64,000 bases of DNA from contig OY292274.1 of the NCBI GenBank assembly GCA_958496175.1, forward strand, positions 40,744,630 to 40,808,629, in the 5' to 3' direction. Shown here one piece after another: positions 36,946 through 50,059 of the stretch. The notes below the pieces were generated by a model that had not been told where the DNA came from, made no database searches, and saw only the letters and a program-made list of their open reading frames with translations. Made by a program: the position numbers and the translations under genes. The DNA comes from Sisyra terminalis. Lineage: Eukaryota; Arthropoda; Insecta; Neuroptera; Sisyridae. Position 1 is the first letter of the stretch, and each line of letters begins with the position of its first letter.

Positions 36946-37113
36946 ATTGTTATTTTCTGTCGCTTATAACTACCAAGGTTTTTAGCGACGCTAGAGTTAA
37001 TAAAAACCCGCAAATAGAAAAATATTGAAATTTTACTCGATACGAGATTCGAATCCACCACCTACTAGTTTTGGAGCGGTTACTTTAACCACTCGGCTAA
37101 GTAAGCTTATGAT
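36946..37113 (-). repeat. tRNA-derived SINE, near full length
   Basis: Reverse-oriented copy. The tail (TTGTTATTTTCTGTCGCTTA, TTTAGCGACGCTAGAGTTAA) comes first, then CTCGATACGAGATTCGAATC with the B box reversed, then GTTTTGGAGCGGTTACTTTA and ACCACTCGGC of the head. Confidence 0.8.
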
Positions 37114-40100
37114 AGTATTGTATTTATAATAAACCTACTATAATTAATTTTTTGTTTTATAATTCACATTTTCTATTGAAATTCTATTGAATTTAACGTT
37201 AAATAAATGCAGTTCATTGATGGTTACAGTATGTTGATAAGGATTTCTTTTTTTTCAATAAGTTGAAGAGTATGAAGATTCAAACTTTAAAATAATTATT
37301 TTCCATACCTGATCAAAAAAATATTATCAAAATTTAAAATCTAAACTAAAATTTGCAAAAAAAATATTTGCTAGCTATAAATATTTCGTAAATTGTTAGT
37401 AGCGGAAGTTAAAGTATGGCGTAATGTACGCTACGTTAAACATCCTAATTCATTTATTTGAAACATTCTTTCTAAATTTATCTTTTTTAAAAAAGTATTT
37501 TAAAGCCCAATAAAATATTTCTGAATTTACAGGTTACCCAATAACATGAAGATTAAAAAGGAAATGAAAAAAGCGTAAAAAATTGAATTTTATTACCTGT
37601 TTTTTATTTGGAACCTACACATACATTCAAACTGGAGAGGATGAAATGATTAGAATGCTAGCAATAATTTCTTCCGTTAAATGCAAACTTTACGTGATCT
37701 TGTAAAATAATATATAAAATATATTCTTGTATTTACGTTTCGATACACGCCTTATATTATAAAAGATCGTTTCGGTCTTAATTACGCCTTTATACTACGA
37801 CTTTCTCAATCTATGACGTCGACAGTGTTATATATAATACACCCTGGAACTTGCACGCTACTGGTTTAATATTGCCGAATCATTTCTCGTAATGAGATAT
37901 CCACTGTGCACAAAAGCATCCCAATATTAGATTCTTTGTTCATCTCGTGGAAAGATTCGAGAATAAAAAAAGTTGGTAACTTTCAAACGACAGCGACCTC
38001 ACAGAAGATTCTGTGACCTGTCTGTATTGTATTTTTTAATGAATTTTACATTCAGAAAATATTTCTAATTTGAACTTAACAGTGACGTGTGACGATTTGT
38101 ATTAGGAACCTGAATTCTTACACATGTATCAATACATTCAATAATAACGATTTTGATCCCAATTTATAATTTGCAAGCATTTTTCTTGGGAACCATTAAA
38201 AAATATAATACTAAATGCAAACAGAAAGAAAAATTCAGAGGTTTTCTTTCTTAGACATGCTAATGAGAAAAATGAATAGCAAACAATTAGAAGACATCCA
38301 AAATTGAAAACCTTGACTAAAATACGAGAGGTCACAGGTTCGAATGGCATCGCTAATGATTCAAATTGTTATAAACTACCTTGACGAGAATATTTAACTT
38401 ACGATAAAAACGTATGCGAACATTAATATTTAAATATATTTTTATTGTTTTTGAAGAAAAAAATTTAATCAGCCAATCTCGTGGCGGACTTCGTTTTAAA
38501 TGAGTAAATTTATCCGGAAAGTTTTTATTGGCCATTTTTAATTGGAGAAAATAAAAATAAAATTTATTCACTTACGCAAAAAAATTGATTTAGAGCTTAA
38601 TGAAATGCTTAACATTTTAAATATACTCGTTAACATTGCCATTTGTAACTCCCTGAATTTAATTTGATTTATTTGTTTCGTGGTGATATTCAAAAAAAAT
38701 TATATAATTTCATTTTAAAATATAATTAATTATTTCTTTTGTGATAATTAGACATACACGTGGCGTTTATTTTCTGAAATTTTATTTGAATTTTTTACAG
38801 ATTTTTTTCATTATTGTTACACAATTATGAGTTTCAAAAAAAATCTTAATTCTTTCAGGCCATGACTACACTTTTGAATATTTAATATGAATAAGATCTT
38901 TTTCTGGTTTTTCAATTAAGGGCCAATGACTGATTTCTTTTAATTATGTGTTTTATTTGTTTTTTTTTTTTTTTTTTAGTTATACTAACGTGTTTTTAGC
39001 TACTTTCGGGCATTTGAAAAATAAAATTAAAAAAATCTTTTGATTAAATGGTTGTTATTTTAACGTACAACCGAAAGCTAAAAGCTCGATTTTTTCTTTT
39101 TTATGCAAATAATATTTTTTAACATAGGGAAAGTGGGTAATGGTGGATCACTTTTTTCTTAAGTAGTGCAGTTCCAAATTTATCAAATTGGAATGAATTT
39201 GTCAAATGAATAATCGCTAAAATTAAATCAATACATGAACATCAATACACGAATCGTTAATGAAAAAAAAAATAATGACGTTTATAACATAAACCATTGG
39301 AGATTCATTGGGGATGGGTCACTTTGGATCAATGTTTGGGTGACAGTGAACCAATTGAGGCGTCTGTATCTATGTAAAAAATACCGTAAAAGACAACAAT
39401 TTATATGTTATTACTTATTTATTTGTACTATTGGATAGCCTTTTTATTATAGAATCAAAATGGTTGGGAATTTTCATCATCTGAATTTCTTGTGGTTTTA
39501 GCCTTCAATCAATCGGTAATAAGTGCTGCTTTTAGCATATAAATTTTTACGTATTTCCGTATAAGGTTCCAAAATCTGTTGTAATTTCCATTTGGATTTC
39601 GAACTTCTTTCCATTGTAGGATTTATTTTTCTGAAATCGTGTTATAAAAAGCATACTGTACAAAAAATTTGCTAATATTTATACATCCGTGTAATATAAA
39701 ATAGTGTTATATAAAACCTTGTTATACGAGACCCAAGTGTATATGTCTAGTAGAACTGATGACGTCATCTACGTAATAGTATGTGTATCATATTTTTCGT
39801 GTAGAATTTTCACCTGCTCTGAAATATATTATGTACGTTATGCCTACATTGTATAATACAATCAATATAATAATAGGCAAAAACATGCAATTTGTATTTA
39901 TGCAGGCAAGATTATAGAACAAAGGAATCAAATACAAGCATTGTATCAAATTTGAGCTAACTGATTGTTGTAATGGTTTCAACTGTCATTTTGAGCTCAT
40001 TTAATTGCCAATTTTTACCATTTGTTAGTTGTGCTAGTGTTGGGCTGTGAATATTTCACGGAAAGTTACTAGTACGTACATATTTAATACTTCCGTAAGG

Positions 40101-41857
40101 ATGTATATATATATGGTACACAAAAGCATGTATTATACTGTCATTTTATTAAATGATTGCTTTAGAACCATTTTTTTCATTTTTTAAAAAACGCATAGTA
40201 TGAACTTAAAAATAAAATGGCTTGTAATGATAACAATTTTTTTTAAATTTTATTGGTTTTTAACATTAACGGCATAAAATAGAAATTCGATATTAGCGAT
40301 TATATTATTTGTTAAACGTCGTGAGAGTATCAACACTTGTTCAAACTATCGCACGATATATTTAACGCCATGTCGTATTCCTTATGTACTTAGTAAATAT
40401 ACAAGATTTCCAAGTTTATATGTGTAAACTATAATTGTGACATTTCACACGAATTAAATAGGTTTTTTCAAGAATTCGAGATCTTTGCTTGTGATTACCC
40501 ATAAGATGGTAACACTACTTAACACTAACACGGGCATTAATACCATTGGATGTGAATTTAAATTCCTTCACTTCAATTTAAATTATTGACTTGAGCTTTA
40601 ATAAGAGGCAATCTTTATGGCTATTTTAATTTAATTATAGTACTTAATATTGTAAGCGACGTTAAATTAGTTGAATAAGTAATTAGCTATGTTCATCATT
40701 TGCTTGAATAAAACAAATATTTAGAAAATAGGTATTTCGTAAGAAAAATTTTTTTATTGAGTTTTTAAAATTTTTGGATTTTTTTATAATTTTAGTTTGC
40801 CGCAAGCCTTTGTATGTATAGACGAAATGTAAATTTTCATTTTCGTGAAAATATATCGCAAAAGCAAACTAGTGAAAATAAATTCAACGTTCAATGACTT
40901 TTCACTTGAATAAGTGAATTACCGAAAACATTGTGGACATTGATTTAGTCAATTTTCGAGATAACGTTTTATGTGTATATGATATTTATGTGGAGCTAAT
41001 AAATACATATAAATACATGAGGTAAACTCCCATGAATAATACGATGAATTACACTGCAAAATATGAGATAAATTTTGTGAATCTTATCATTGTTATAGGC
41101 ATGCAAATTTGGAAACTTTTGCTGCTAACACTTATACAAGAAAGATGAAGGTTGTTGTTACAAAATGTACAAAAACCACACGGATTAAAAGTAGTAATAA
41201 CTTATGATACATTAAAGCTAAATATTTTATTAAATCATACCAATTATATCTTTATCGACAACTCCAATTGAATATAATTCTTTATAAAATCCAATGATTT
41301 TCATAAAATATAACCTGATTGATTTTGTTTTTTTTCATTCCTTATGATTACTTTTTATAAATTAAGCCACCCATCCCACGATGCAACGAACGTTTGCCCA
41401 AACGTTTAAGTTAAGTGAATTGGAAGTTCGAACCATTAAGATAGCAAAAAAGGAAGAAACGAATGAGTTCAAAAGAAACGGGTAAAAAACGGGTGTGTGC
41501 CTATATTCAACAGAAGTAAAGACCTCTATTTTTCTAAATTTTAATGTATACATTTATTATATATAGGGAATAATTATAATTATGTTCAACGATAGATTAG
41601 ATTGGATTACATTGGTGAATCAGAAATCAAGTGATACTATTTCTGTAATATAAAAGTAATTAGTTATTCTTATTTCTATACTTAATATAAAATTAGGTAC
41701 AATATATAAAATTATATTTGAGAACCAATTATTTCGTGAAATTTTGCGATAGTCGAATTCCTTCATTACTATTATATTCTAAAAATTAAACAGTCTGTTT
41801 ATGGAAACAAAAGTATGCTATAAATTATTTAGATTCAAATTTGTTTAAATAGTTTAA
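37114..41857. other. AT-rich intron DNA, nothing recognisable
   Basis: Only short chance frames, a run of 18 T at 38960-38977 and a TGACGTCA at 39760-39767 were noted. A tRNA-like B-box word, GGTTCGAATGGC, at about 38338-38349 is not enough to call another SINE. Confidence 0.4.
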
Positions 41858-42550
41858 ATACTAACTGAACCTGGCTGACGTTACTCTGCCAGACTATATT
41901 ATAATAGATGTTAATAAATAAATTGAATTTTAATTATGTTTTATACAAAAAAAAAAAATATTCTCCATACATAATATTTATGATATCATTGTACATATCA
42001 GTACATATGTATGTTTTCTTGGTGCTTACATTTAAAATCTACTGTTCCTGATTGGTGAAAATACTCAATAATTACTCTACAAATGAAAATCGATAAAACC
42101 AAAAATATTCTTTTAACTATTAATTTCTACCAATAAAGAAAAAAAAACGAGATCAACTTCACTTTCATTCGATTTATCTCTATGATTCTGAATGAAAAAA
42201 AAATATTTTCAGAACACATTAAAAACACTTCCCTTAGCAACCTAAAGCATTCCCTACTATATCTATTGTAATTCACCATCAGAATATACATTTTTCAGTT
42301 AAGATTAAGAAAAATCGGTACGTCTCTAAAAATCGCTATTTAAAAAAAAATCATTTCTACGAAAAGAGCTATCTCGAGATGTTTGCGATCACGCATAATT
42401 TTCTCCATTTACCCTGTGTTAAGTGGTTCAAAATTACACAACTATACCTATGATATTTTACTCCATTATATTACTCCGTTAATAACCCCCAAATCTAATT
42501 GAAATTTTACAGAGATATGGCTCAATTAAGTAGTTGGCTACCTACACTAT
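41858..42550 (+). repeat. Diverged relative of the repeat at 12393
   Basis: It begins ATACTAACTGAACCTGGCTG followed by ACGTTACTCTGCCAG, matching the head of the 12393 copy. It later shares CCTTAGCAACC and the phrase CTCTAAAAATCGC. The 3' end is poorly defined. No coding capacity. Confidence 0.5.
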
Positions 42551-42785
42551 TAATTTCAGGTTTTCCTCATTACTTGTGATTTTTTTTAAACAACCTTAAG
42601 CCTACGTTTGCCCAAATATTTATTGCATTGTGGGAAAATGACTTAACTGTAATAGAGCGCGATTTCCTAATTTTTTCAGCTTGTAATGAAAAATATTAAT
42701 TTATTCTAAGATATCGTTACTTCCTTAAAAAAACTTTTAACTAGTAAACTGGTTATTAGTAACCAGTAAATTTGCTATATGTATC

Positions 42786-43410
42786 TACAGTCTTTGGCCA
42801 TATTAATAGACGCACTATAGGTTTTCTATAAAACCTGAAGTAAGAGCTATTTATTTTGGGTTCATATTTTTGATTGGGTTTAACTTTCCTGTACACATTT
42901 TATTTATTACGCTTAATACTAAATAACGTGATCAAAACTCATATTTACTAAAAATATTTTTACCATCAAATTCATTAAACATCTTTTTAATTATGACGAG
43001 CTGAATTGTTTAATATTTAATTGAAAGCCCGTATACTGATATTTAAGTTCCCATTCTGCGCAATAAGCTGTCTATGTAGGACAATATCGTCTGCTGTATT
43101 TATGGATGATGATTCCATACGTGAATATTTTTTCTTAGGGCCATTTTTCTGTTGTGACCACCTCTTTAGCTACTTTTTTCTTCAGCAACTTCCACATATT
43201 TTCAATGGGTTTCAAATCAAGATTATTATCCTAAAGTAGGGTAGTAGGGATAATTAACAAGGTTTTACCCTTATCCAAAAAATATATTTCTTAAAAATCA
43301 ATACAAGTTTTTATAATGAAAAAAGTAAACAATATTAAATTTAATTTAGTAGAATATGTACATTTTGTATAAAATCATAAGTGTGTCTAATAATATGGCC
43401 AGGGACTGTA
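42786..43410 (-). mobile_element. Tc1-like 621-bp derivative, copy 1
   Basis: TA dinucleotides flank a 621-bp insert (42788-43408) with inverted ends, CAGTCTTTGGCCATATTA on the left and CAGTCCCTGGCCATATTA read inward from the right. On the minus strand about 43225-43130 reads DNNLDLKPIENMWKLLKK. This matches the S-P-D-L-N-P-I-E-N-x-W segment around the last catalytic residue of Tc1 transposases. Only this C-terminal piece survives, so it is an internally deleted, non-autonomous copy. A second copy lies at 54791. Confidence 0.85.
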
Positions 43411-43839
43411 TGTACGTCTCTAAGCCCCAGCAGCTATGTCATCAAATAGAGCTAAACTTAATGAAGCAATTATATGTAAGGTATATCAAGAACTTTACTA
43501 AAGTAGTTAATTGTTCGATTACAATTGATGACAAATAAAATCTCTTTGAGATTGAAAACAATTGTTGGTTAGTTATAAATGCATGAAAGAAAAAGGAGAA
43601 CTGAAAATGTAAAATATGCGCGTTCGAAGATAATGATACGTGTAAATGACTTTGAAGATGTAATCTGATTGTGTTATCTGAAATATTTGATAAAATAATC
43701 AGACATATATTTTCTCTTGTTTGTTTGGTATCTCCGTTCACAGCAAAGAGGATATTTGCAAAGTCAATTGAATATTGTTGGTTTTATATTTTAAATAAGA
43801 TGGTTTGATCAAGACAATGGTTTACGATAGGAACTGATA

Positions 43840-44045
43840 ATAGTCGGCCATAATAAGGACCGCATTTCTGTCGCAGTTTTGCCGAGAATGCAGCTGCTGT
43901 AAAAAGAGGGTGGCGGCTCTCGTTAACAATGAAGTAGTGACAGAGGCGGTTGCACTCGTTGCATTTGTAGGAATATAAATCTCGCGTCGGTCAGCCCTCC
44001 GGCTCGGGTGGCCTTTCTCGGCTTGACCCGCTAAGCACAATGTAC
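43840..44045. other. CpG-rich patch with TATA-like motif inside the large intron
   Basis: Around 43905-44035 the text turns GC- and CpG-rich (CTCGCGTCGGTCAGCCCTCC, GGCTCGGGTGGCC). TATAAA lies at 43974-43979 and an initiator-like TCAGCC starts at 43991. That spacing is short for a standard TATA-to-start distance, so any real start would lie nearer 44004. A 35-codon frame from the ATG at 44040 is not recognisable. A minus-strand frame of 72 codons crosses the patch, also unrecognised. It could be an internal promoter, an enhancer, or old mobile DNA. Confidence 0.35.
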
Positions 44046-44154
44046 ACTTGTTTTACTTGTCTAAAACAATGCTCTTGTTCAACAAGTTCATGCCACTACG
44101 GTTACTATAAAAATCGAATAATATATACCATCGTGCTCGAATCTTAGCTGTAGC

Positions 44155-44205
44155 TATTGCTGCTGCTGCTGCCGCTGTTACTGTTACTGTTACTATTGCT
44201 CCTTC
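44155..44205. repeat. (GCT)n and (GTTACT)n microsatellite
   Basis: Tandem GCT units (TGCTGCTGCTGCTGCCGCT) pass directly into GTTACTGTTACTGTTACT. Confidence 0.8.
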
Positions 44206-44551
44206 TATTCTATTTAATGCGATATCAATTTTAAATGTAGATATAGAAATAACTTGTTCTCTAGGAGATATAGGGTGTTAACAAAAAAGGTTTGTATTAT
44301 ATAAACATATAGTTACTTGTATTTCCTACGCATCAACCTAAATGCTCACAAGCCTCATTGAGATGTAGTTAAGTCAAAGCATAAAAGACAAGTCTTAATC
44401 GTGATTGCTTTGTAATTTTACAAACATATATTAGCTGCGACTGGTTGTGACTATAATCTTAACTTATATTACTTGCATTGCTCATCACTTCTTTAGGTTC
44501 CCTCAAAAAGATCATTGTTCTGATAAACCAATAACCAGATATAATATTATT

Positions 44552-45249
44552 TAAGGAGTTACATGGGTTTATTCGGAGGAAAAAATGACCTGTTTTCAAC
44601 AACTTCTGTCCACATAAAAAAAAAATTGTTTAAACATTTCATCGTCATAAACACACAAATTTGACAAAATTTTCTGAAATTTTTGTAAAAAAATATTTAA
44701 AATTTCATCATTGCGACATCATTTCCGGTGACCCTTGAAAAAAAAGGTGTGTCCATGATGTTAGCAGAACTCGTGATCATCCGTAAAATAAGTGAAAAAA
44801 AAATGTTTTAGTTAAGACCAAAAAATAGAACTTGCATGAAAAAAAAGTGAAAAATGCATTTTTAGTAAAACTTTTTACAAAAAAAATCCAAATTTTGATA
44901 AAACTTGTTCTTTATTTTTTTTATGATTGTAATAGAAAACACATTCTTCGTTCTAGTACTTGTAAATTGTATCTCAAATACCTGTGAAAAATTTCATAAA
45001 AATCGGTTAAGTAGTTTATGAGAAATCTAGACAACCGACTTTGAAAACACAGTTTTGAGAAAAACGCTACAATATACGAGCAGCTGCACCGATATATCTG
45101 CGATGTGCTGAGCTTCTCAAAGCTGTATCTCCAAAACTTTTTCTCGGGTCAACTAGAAAATCTAGGTTACTATTCTAGAAATGTTTTAAAAATCAATAAG
45201 ATAATAAAAAATCAATTTTTTGAGGCCGTGAAACCCATGTTACCCCTAA
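44552..45249. mobile_element. Harbinger-like MITE
   Basis: TAA lies on both sides (44552-44554 and 45247-45249). The 692-bp insert has inverted ends: GGAGTTACATGGGTTT on the left and GGGGTAACATGGGTTT read inward from the right. A 3-bp TAA/TTA duplication and G-starting ends fit PIF/Harbinger elements. No transposase frame is present. The interior contains repeated poly-A-rich blocks. Confidence 0.6.
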
Positions 45250-45354
45250 AAGAGAAAATGAGTAGAAGGAAGTTTTAGAAGCACTCTTTGGGGATTAATA
45301 AGATCCGTTGTAGAATAGATGAATGATTAATTTTCAATTCAAGCTTGTAGACTG

Positions 45355-45396
45355 TCGACCATTTGCCATTGGTGATCAACCATTTGCCCACCCCTG
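45355..45396. repeat. Solo right end of the GGGTGGGCAAAC hAT family
   Basis: CATTTGCCCACCCCTG ends at 45396. Read inward it is CAGGGGTGGGCAAATG, the same end as the elements at 36544 and 52915. No left partner was found. Confidence 0.5.
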
Positions 45397-45961
45397 ATGT
45401 ACAATGTACTTGTACATATTGAAGCTTTAAATTTTTAATTTTAAAGAAAAATAGACAATTACTTGGAATTACGGTTTTAACCCAAAATCACTCCAAAAGT
45501 TTCGACTTTTCGCAGTCAAAGTCTAAGCAGTCTAAGCTCTTTAATATCCATATTTTGGAGTAAATAGTCGCTATTATCAGCAAAAATGATGAATGTTTCT
45601 TTTGTGGAAAATTCTAGTGCAATCTCGTTCGGGTTACCGGGTTGAGACCACTCGAGAATTTTAATCGGCTTCGCGGAAAATTAGAAATTAGAGGATACAA
45701 AGCATGTTATTGCAGACCAACCCATTGGAGTTGTTAACCAAGAAACAGTCGAATTTCGAGTATAGTAAAAACAAAAACAAAACTAATTGGCTGTTCATTT
45801 TTAGATTGTCTGAAGAAGTTCAAAAATACAAACGGTACGTTGCAAAGATTTTAAAATTTTCGAGTAAGGTATTTTTTATCTAAGTTCCCGATAAACATAA
45901 TAATATGGATACGATTCAACACAGATATAAATACAACTTTCGAAAATATTTTTTTCCATTA

Positions 45962-46045
45962 AGCCTACTGTGGCCGAGTGGTCTAGGTGACCGCTCCAAA
46001 ACTGGTAAGTGTTTTTTGATATTTTCGGAATTTTTTAATACACGG
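45962..46045 (+). repeat. tRNA-derived SINE, head only
   Basis: AGCCTACTGTGGCCGAGTGG, TCTAGGTGACCGCTCC and AAAACTGGTAAG match the head well, with a very tRNA-like A box (TGGCCGAGTGG). The B-box region and the tail are lost or changed after 46010. Confidence 0.65.
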
Positions 46046-46467
46046 ATGTTCAGAATTGTATAGAAGTATGTGTAACCAAATTATTCGATCAAACTATGTT
46101 TTTCCGTTGTGTAAACGGATAGTAATGAGATAGGATAATGATAGCTGTTCAAGTATGAGAACAAAGTTAATATTCTGAGTTAAAAAAAGCTTTTCATAAC
46201 TTTTTCATAGCATTATGACAATTTTCAATAACTGTTTTGAAAACGTAATACAATAATTTTGGCGTTATGATGACAGTAACGAAATTTGTAAGAACCAGTT
46301 TAAAAAGTAAATTTGGAATCATTTACTGAAGTTTGAATATTTTAATAATTCGACTAAAATCAGTTTTTATGAGATTTAGTTAGTTTATTCCAAAATAAGA
46401 AATCAATTATTTGCTGAAGATGAAGATATTGTGATTTTTTTATTTTCTTTAATTTATTCGATTATTC

Positions 46468-46555
46468 TACCGGTTTTCTGGTAGACAAGTGATAAAGATA
46501 ACCGTTTCGAAATTGGTAAATGCTGGAATTTGAAATCTTGTAGCGAAAAAGTTTT
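46468..46555 (+). repeat. Degenerate SINE copy
   Basis: GTAGACAAGTGATAAAGATA, ACCGTTTCGAAATTGGTAAA and TGCTGGAATTTGAAATC follow the SINE head at many positions. It is the most diverged copy. Confidence 0.45.
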
Positions 46556-46679
46556 TTTTAATTCTAGAATTCCAAAAAGCCCTAATAGCTTTTAAATGAT
46601 CATGAAAAACAATAATAAATTTTAAATATATGTGAAGTAAATGATTTATTTGAAACAGTGGTGGCAATTATATAGTTTT

Positions 46680-49605
46680 GAAGTGATATAGCTCTCACGA
46701 AGCTCCTTCAACTCCACTTATCAACAACTCAATAATAGAGATAATAACGTAACACAATTGATTCGGGAGAAGCAATTTTTAAATGTAAACTTTGATTTAA
46801 ACTTGGTGAGACATACTTGAAGATCGTGAATCAAATAGCGAAGAATCGAAATAGGTATAAAAATGATGTGTACTTTTAGACGTATTTTTACTAAAAATAA
46901 GGTTCAACCGTTGTTGTTTCCAAGAAAGATGTGGTGTGCTTATTATCATTGTGAATCGGTTTTTGTAAAAATTTTCAATTTTTTAAATTTTGAAAATGAA
47001 CACATGAACTTTTTGCTACATTAGATTACAGACTGAGTTACTACCTTTGATTTTGAATAGATATGGCTATAACAATTCTCATTACTTTGCCCACTGGTCC
47101 TTTATATCTTGCACCCTGAGTAACGAAAGTCAACACTACAAAAGTTAAATGGGAATTAAAATTTTTGTACACTTTTTGTAATTTTTGTCGTTTTTAAAAA
47201 TTATATAGTTGAGTCTTTAAGTCTTAAAATAACCTTTAAATAAGTTTCAAGTGCACAGATAAAAGACCAGGCTAGAACGAATTGAATCTTTACAATAACT
47301 TCCAGAAAGATTTATTTAGCTCCATTTCTTTACATACTACAATTGATATCTGCATAAAACATGCTTTTGATTTTCTGGTGTCAATTATTCATAGCTGTAA
47401 ATAAGTTCTACAATGATTTTTTTTTTAAAATTTTGTCGAAAGTTACTCTAAGAAGATCTGAGAAGTGTAGAAGTAACGAAAAATATATGGAGATAAAATT
47501 GAATTGGTTATTTCGAAATATTACAATGATAACTCTTAATTTTTTCACATTGAAACTATATTTTTTCTACCGATTTCAAGTCTGGAAGTCGTCAATTAAA
47601 TTATATTACTTTTACAGAGAAGTCAACTTTTTGAATTTCTGTTATCTACTGTACAAAGTTTTAACTCAGAAATAAACTGTTTTAAGGTTTTTACATATTT
47701 ACTTGTTAAAACTATTGTAAGATTTATAGTATTTCCAAAAACTTTTTTATCGAAGAAAGGTCATTTACCGACATAGTTTTAGCGATTTCTAGTTTGTAAC
47801 TATGATTTTTATAATAAAATTTCACGTCATTTTGAGTAAGTTTAAGTCTGTATTTATTTTTCAACTGAAAAGCAATTAATTATATTGATATTTCAATTGT
47901 GCATTACTTACATTAAGGGTCTACAGGTTTTCATTGTAGCCTATCGTTGAAGTCTCTTACATTCCCTATATTGGATAGACGTATAAAGCTTGTAGTGAAA
48001 ATATTTCGTTAATTAATTTGTTTCGTTATCTCATCTTTAAAATGCTATTAATTTTTTGATAAAAATATTCAAGTTGTAAATATTCCGCTACCCGTATTTC
48101 ACGTTTTCCGTAGAGGTTACAGATGCATTCGATTATTTCAGTTGATGAATGGATGAAACAAATCTAATGTGTAGGTTTCGAATAAATGACTTATCTCTTC
48201 TATCTCACTGCCGTTCCCAGTCGAAAAAAACTTTCCTGTTTATAACGACATCAATTATCTTAGGTCGAATACTTGCAAATATATATCATAATTTATGATT
48301 GTACAAAATCCCCACTGATTTGCATACATATTTATTTCGAAGCTTTATTATAGAGATATTTTTTACTTTTATTTCGTTATAGTCGCTCGAAAAAGGTGAT
48401 CAATGAATGAGAGTTGAATGAATGAATCGTTCGTGCAGAGTACGAATGAGAGATGGAAAAAAATTGTATCTGTATGTTCGAGGAGACGTCTTAGCTATTA
48501 AATAGTAAAATCCATTAAATACAACTACCAGTTTATAACTGGTCATCCAAACTTTCACACTGGCGTGTTTTTGATAAAGTCGATTAACATATTTGGGTAG
48601 CCACTTAATTGGTTTGTTGATTGTGAACATCCTCATAAATTTATGTTGATTTAATATTCGATTATAAATATTTTTTTCTTTATGCCTTGTGATACATTTT
48701 GGCGTATGTTGAGGCTTTTTAAACCGGTTCTCTCAAAACTTTTATATTCCTGTGAAGCATTTTTATATTAGGTCGGAGGTTGAGGATTGTATTTATATAC
48801 GAATATTTAAATCTTGATACATAAATATAATTGAGAAATAATGCCCCGGCTACATTTTTTGGGAAATATTTTTCGGTTCCCACGTACCACGTAAATCTGA
48901 ATAAATTGATGACCGTCTTCAAAGGTAATACGCTAGTGAGTCAGAGATTTATGCAATATTTGAAAAATAATATTGAAATTAAATATTGTGGCCGGCAGAC
49001 AATTAGTTGACACGTCTGACTGCCAATATTCGGACTTCATAAATTTTATCACGTCGCTTACTGTTTCGCATTTGTAAGCGAGAGCCCCGATTTATGTGAG
49101 AGCCCAGTCCGATTGGGTCTGGAACTTTTAACATTGTCGAAAAGTTAGCTTCAGCACAAACATTAATATTGGATTCACGTGAATTCATAATTTATTAGTT
49201 ATCTAGTGTTGACAATCATTTGATATTCATTCTTGCATCACCCACGCGATTTTTTTCACCATCGCATCGTTCAACAGTTTTACTCAATTTTCATCAGAAA
49301 CAAGTATGCTACCTACTAAATGAATTTCATGCGAATTGCTTAATCAATTTGGACTCTTATTAATATTCTTCTTAAGTGGATACAGCCAACAGATTATATT
49401 TGAAGATATGCAGACGTTGTCAAATTAAGTTTACATATTGTACTACAAATAACTTAAACCAACACTATAATAATTTTAAGCAAAATAAATTGTGTTCTTC
49501 TTCTTTACGATTGATAAATTGGTTCAGTAGATATTCTTCGAAATTTAGTTAAATAATAGCCTTTTGGTAGCCCAGTGGATTTTATTTCAATTGTTGACTT
49601 ACAAA
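46680..49605. other. AT-rich intron DNA with one GC-richer spot
   Basis: Nothing recognisable apart from a GC-richer stretch at about 49010-49150 (GGCCGGCAGAC near its left edge, then GAGAGCCCCGATTTATGTGA). A 61-codon minus-strand frame crosses that stretch without resembling a known family. Confidence 0.35.
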
Positions 49606-49611
49606 ATGTTT

Positions 49612-49782
49612 AAACCGATTAGTGGCCTAGTGGTCAAAGTGGCCGCTCCAAAACTGCCAGGTGGTGGGTTTGATTCTCGTATCAAACAAATTTTCAATAT
49701 TTCTCGATTTGCGAATTTTTATTCACCCTAGAAACACTGAAGACCACGACAATTATAAAGCGACGTTTAATAAAAATAATAA
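49612..49782 (+). repeat. tRNA-derived SINE, near full length
   Basis: Head TAAACCGATTAGTGGCCTAG, TGGTCAAAGTGGCCGCTCC, then GGTGGTGGGTTTGATTCTCG (B-box region), AATTTTCAATATTTCTCG and the tail CAATTATAAAGCGACG. All parts are in the usual order. Confidence 0.8.
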
Positions 49783-50059
49783 TATTTTTTTTTTATTTAA
49801 AATTTTGGCACTCAGCTATATGCACCTTAAGTAAATGAATATTTACATGGGTACTTGTTTTCTATTAAATACATATAATGTAGAATTATGTAGTTCTAAT
49901 ACCATTAAAATTTAGTTAGTAATCTTAAAATTGGGATAGATCTGCCTTCATACAACATTGATACATTTACAGACTTTTTTTTTATAAATATAAGATATAA
50001 AATAAAATGAGAAAACAATGGATTAAAAATTATTTGTACGATTATTACAGTTTATATGT

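Noticed and set aside
39128..39330. GGGTAATGGTGGATCAC and GATGGGTCACTTTGGATC, possible element ends
   Set aside because: They are in direct rather than inverted orientation and too short to define an element.
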